This document shows, one piece after another, positions 6,101 to 6,758 of a stretch of 6,758 bases of DNA; position 1 is the first letter of the stretch, and every line of letters begins with the position of its first letter. The position numbers and the translations under genes are program-made. Under the pieces are notes generated by a model. The model ran no database searches. It worked only from the letters and a program-made list of their open reading frames with translations, and was not told the DNA's origin. Source of the DNA: Sulfurimonas sp. (GTDB lineage: Bacteria > Campylobacterota > Campylobacteria > Campylobacterales > Sulfurimonadaceae); NCBI GenBank assembly GCA_024762745.1, contig JANTGV010000062.1, forward strand, positions 1 through 6,758, read 5' to 3'.

Positions 6101-6758
6101 TTAGCTCTCATCTACAACAATATCTGTACTGATATCAAGTGTAATTGTAGCATCACCCTCTGAACCTATATACTCTTGATATTGTTGTCCAGTCTCAGCA
6201 TCTGTTTTAAAGTCACCAAGGGTCCACTCCGCATTATGTCCAGTGGTATTCAAATTAATGCTATCTGTACTATCACCATCTATACGAAGAATATTATCTG
6301 TGTCTGTCATATTTAATACATCATTAACCGTCAGAGAAGTGATATTTTGTGTGCCTTCACCTAAATCTATAGTTTCAATATTTGAAATATTATCAGCCAA
6401 TGTACTAAGATCTATACCCATATCACCATTTACTACTAAAGTATCAAGTCCCTCTGCTCCATCTACATTATCAGAACTGTCAAAAACAATTGTATCATTT
6501 CCACCACCAGCATTTATGCTGTCTGCACCTGCACCACCATCTATATAATCATTTCCTGCACCTGCATCAATAGTATCATTACCGTCGCCAGTTATTATAG
6601 AATCCGAGCCATCTGTCGGGGTTTGAGCAACAACAACCTCTGTATCGTCACCATCACTTACAACATTCAAAGTAACAGTAGCGGTGTCACTACCACCTTG
6701 TCCGTCTGAAACTGTATAGATAAAGCTTGCTTCTCCGTTATAGTTTGGCTCTGGTGTA
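6101..6758 (-). CDS. C-terminal part of a large RTX adhesin, type I secretion substrate (5' end outside window)
   Basis: The reading frame is open from the window edge to the TAA at 6103-6101, at least 218 codons; no true start is visible. A TTG at 6670 that could be mistaken for a start lies inside the frame. In order, N to C: the end of a cadherin/Ig-like tandem repeat (NYNGEASFIYTVSDGQGG, then TATVTLNVVSDGD), a short linker, about four RTX nonapeptides (GDGNDTIDA, GAGNDYIDG, GAGADSINA, GGGNDTIVF), and a C-terminal domain typical of LapA/VCA0849-type secretion targets (GLDTLVVNG, NIETIDLGEG, LTVNDVLNMTD, ILRIDGDSTDSINL, ITLDISTDIVV). The segment is strongly acidic, has no Cys and very few Lys/Arg, as expected for a secreted calcium-binding protein. 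The adjacent exporter genes make it their likely cargo. It would be surface-anchored or released; retention cannot be judged without the N-terminus. Confidence 0.9.
   Translation of the reverse strand, partial: TPEPNYNGEASFIYTVSDGQGGSDTATVTLNVVSDGDDTEVVVAQTPTDGSDSIITGDGNDTIDAGAGNDYIDGGAGADSINAGGGNDTIVFDSSDNVDGAEGLDTLVVNGDMGIDLSTLADNISNIETIDLGEGTQNITSLTVNDVLNMTDTDNILRIDGDSTDSINLNTTGHNAEWTLGDFKTDAETGQQYQEYIGSEGDATITLDISTDIVVDES
6482..6610 (-). repeat. RTX nonapeptide repeat block (about four units)
   Basis: On the minus strand this encodes consecutive GGxGxDxUx-type nonapeptides, with a partial unit (GSDSIIT) at the start. Such repeats bind Ca2+ and fold into a parallel beta-roll outside the cell, which helps drive export. 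The block is short compared with toxins of the RTX family, as is common at the end of giant adhesins. Confidence 0.85.
6647..6758 (-). other. End of a cadherin/Ig-like tandem repeat in the adhesin
   Basis: The translated piece has the pattern P-x-x-NYNG, F-x-YTVSDGQGG, then TATVTLNV, which is characteristic of bacterial cadherin-like or Ig-like repeats found in long arrays in surface adhesins. It is the last unit before the RTX block; further units probably lie beyond the window edge, which is inference. Confidence 0.7.

Noticed and set aside
6243..6548. Plus-strand open frame of about 100 codons within the adhesin region
   Set aside because: It is antisense to the RTX and secretion-domain coding sequence; its Ser/Pro-rich translation is the mirror of the Gly/Asp repeats, and it has no recognisable domain.
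6668..6670. TTG at 6670 as a start for a 189-residue protein
   Set aside because: The frame continues upstream to the window edge and encodes a recognisable cadherin/Ig-like repeat directly joined to it, so this is an internal Leu codon.

Overview
The window is a compact type I secretion locus for a large RTX-type surface adhesin. It is AT-rich and uses many AAA/TTA/ATA codons. The protein sequences resemble LapB/LapC/TolC-type systems of Campylobacterota (Sulfurimonas-like epsilonproteobacteria). That taxonomic call is an inference from composition and protein style; there is no rRNA or other phylogenetic marker here.

Layout: (1) 1-122, minus strand, holds the first 40 codons of a divergent gene that leaves the window. 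(2) 123-218 is a short divergent intergenic region with a good -10 box on each strand. (3) 219-6096, plus strand, is a tightly packed four-gene operon: a TolC-family outer-membrane channel with an unusual OmpA-like C-terminal extension; a LapB/RtxB-type ABC exporter with a C39-like N-terminal domain that lacks the catalytic residues; an HlyD/LapC-type membrane fusion protein; and a LuxR-family regulator with a degenerate receiver-like N-terminus. Junctions are a 14-20 nt overlap, a 1 nt overlap and a 1 nt gap. (4) 6101-6758, minus strand, is the 3' end of a large adhesin gene read convergently toward the operon. It shows the end of a cadherin/Ig-like repeat, a short RTX nonapeptide block and a C-terminal type I secretion domain. 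Its start is outside the window.

How it fits together: the ABC exporter and fusion protein would form the inner-membrane part of the channel and the TolC protein the outer-membrane exit. The adhesin encoded next door, which carries the matching C-terminal secretion domain, is the obvious cargo. The fourth gene is a plausible local regulator of adhesion or biofilm formation. No LapD/LapG-type retention-control genes lie inside the window.

Most unusual points: the fused TolC-OmpA-like architecture with an apparently impaired peptidoglycan-binding site, a Gln in place of the H-loop His in the ABC protein, and a LuxR regulator whose receiver has lost nearly all phosphorylation residues. I did not find evidence for a wholly new system; this is a variant of a known adhesin-secretion module.
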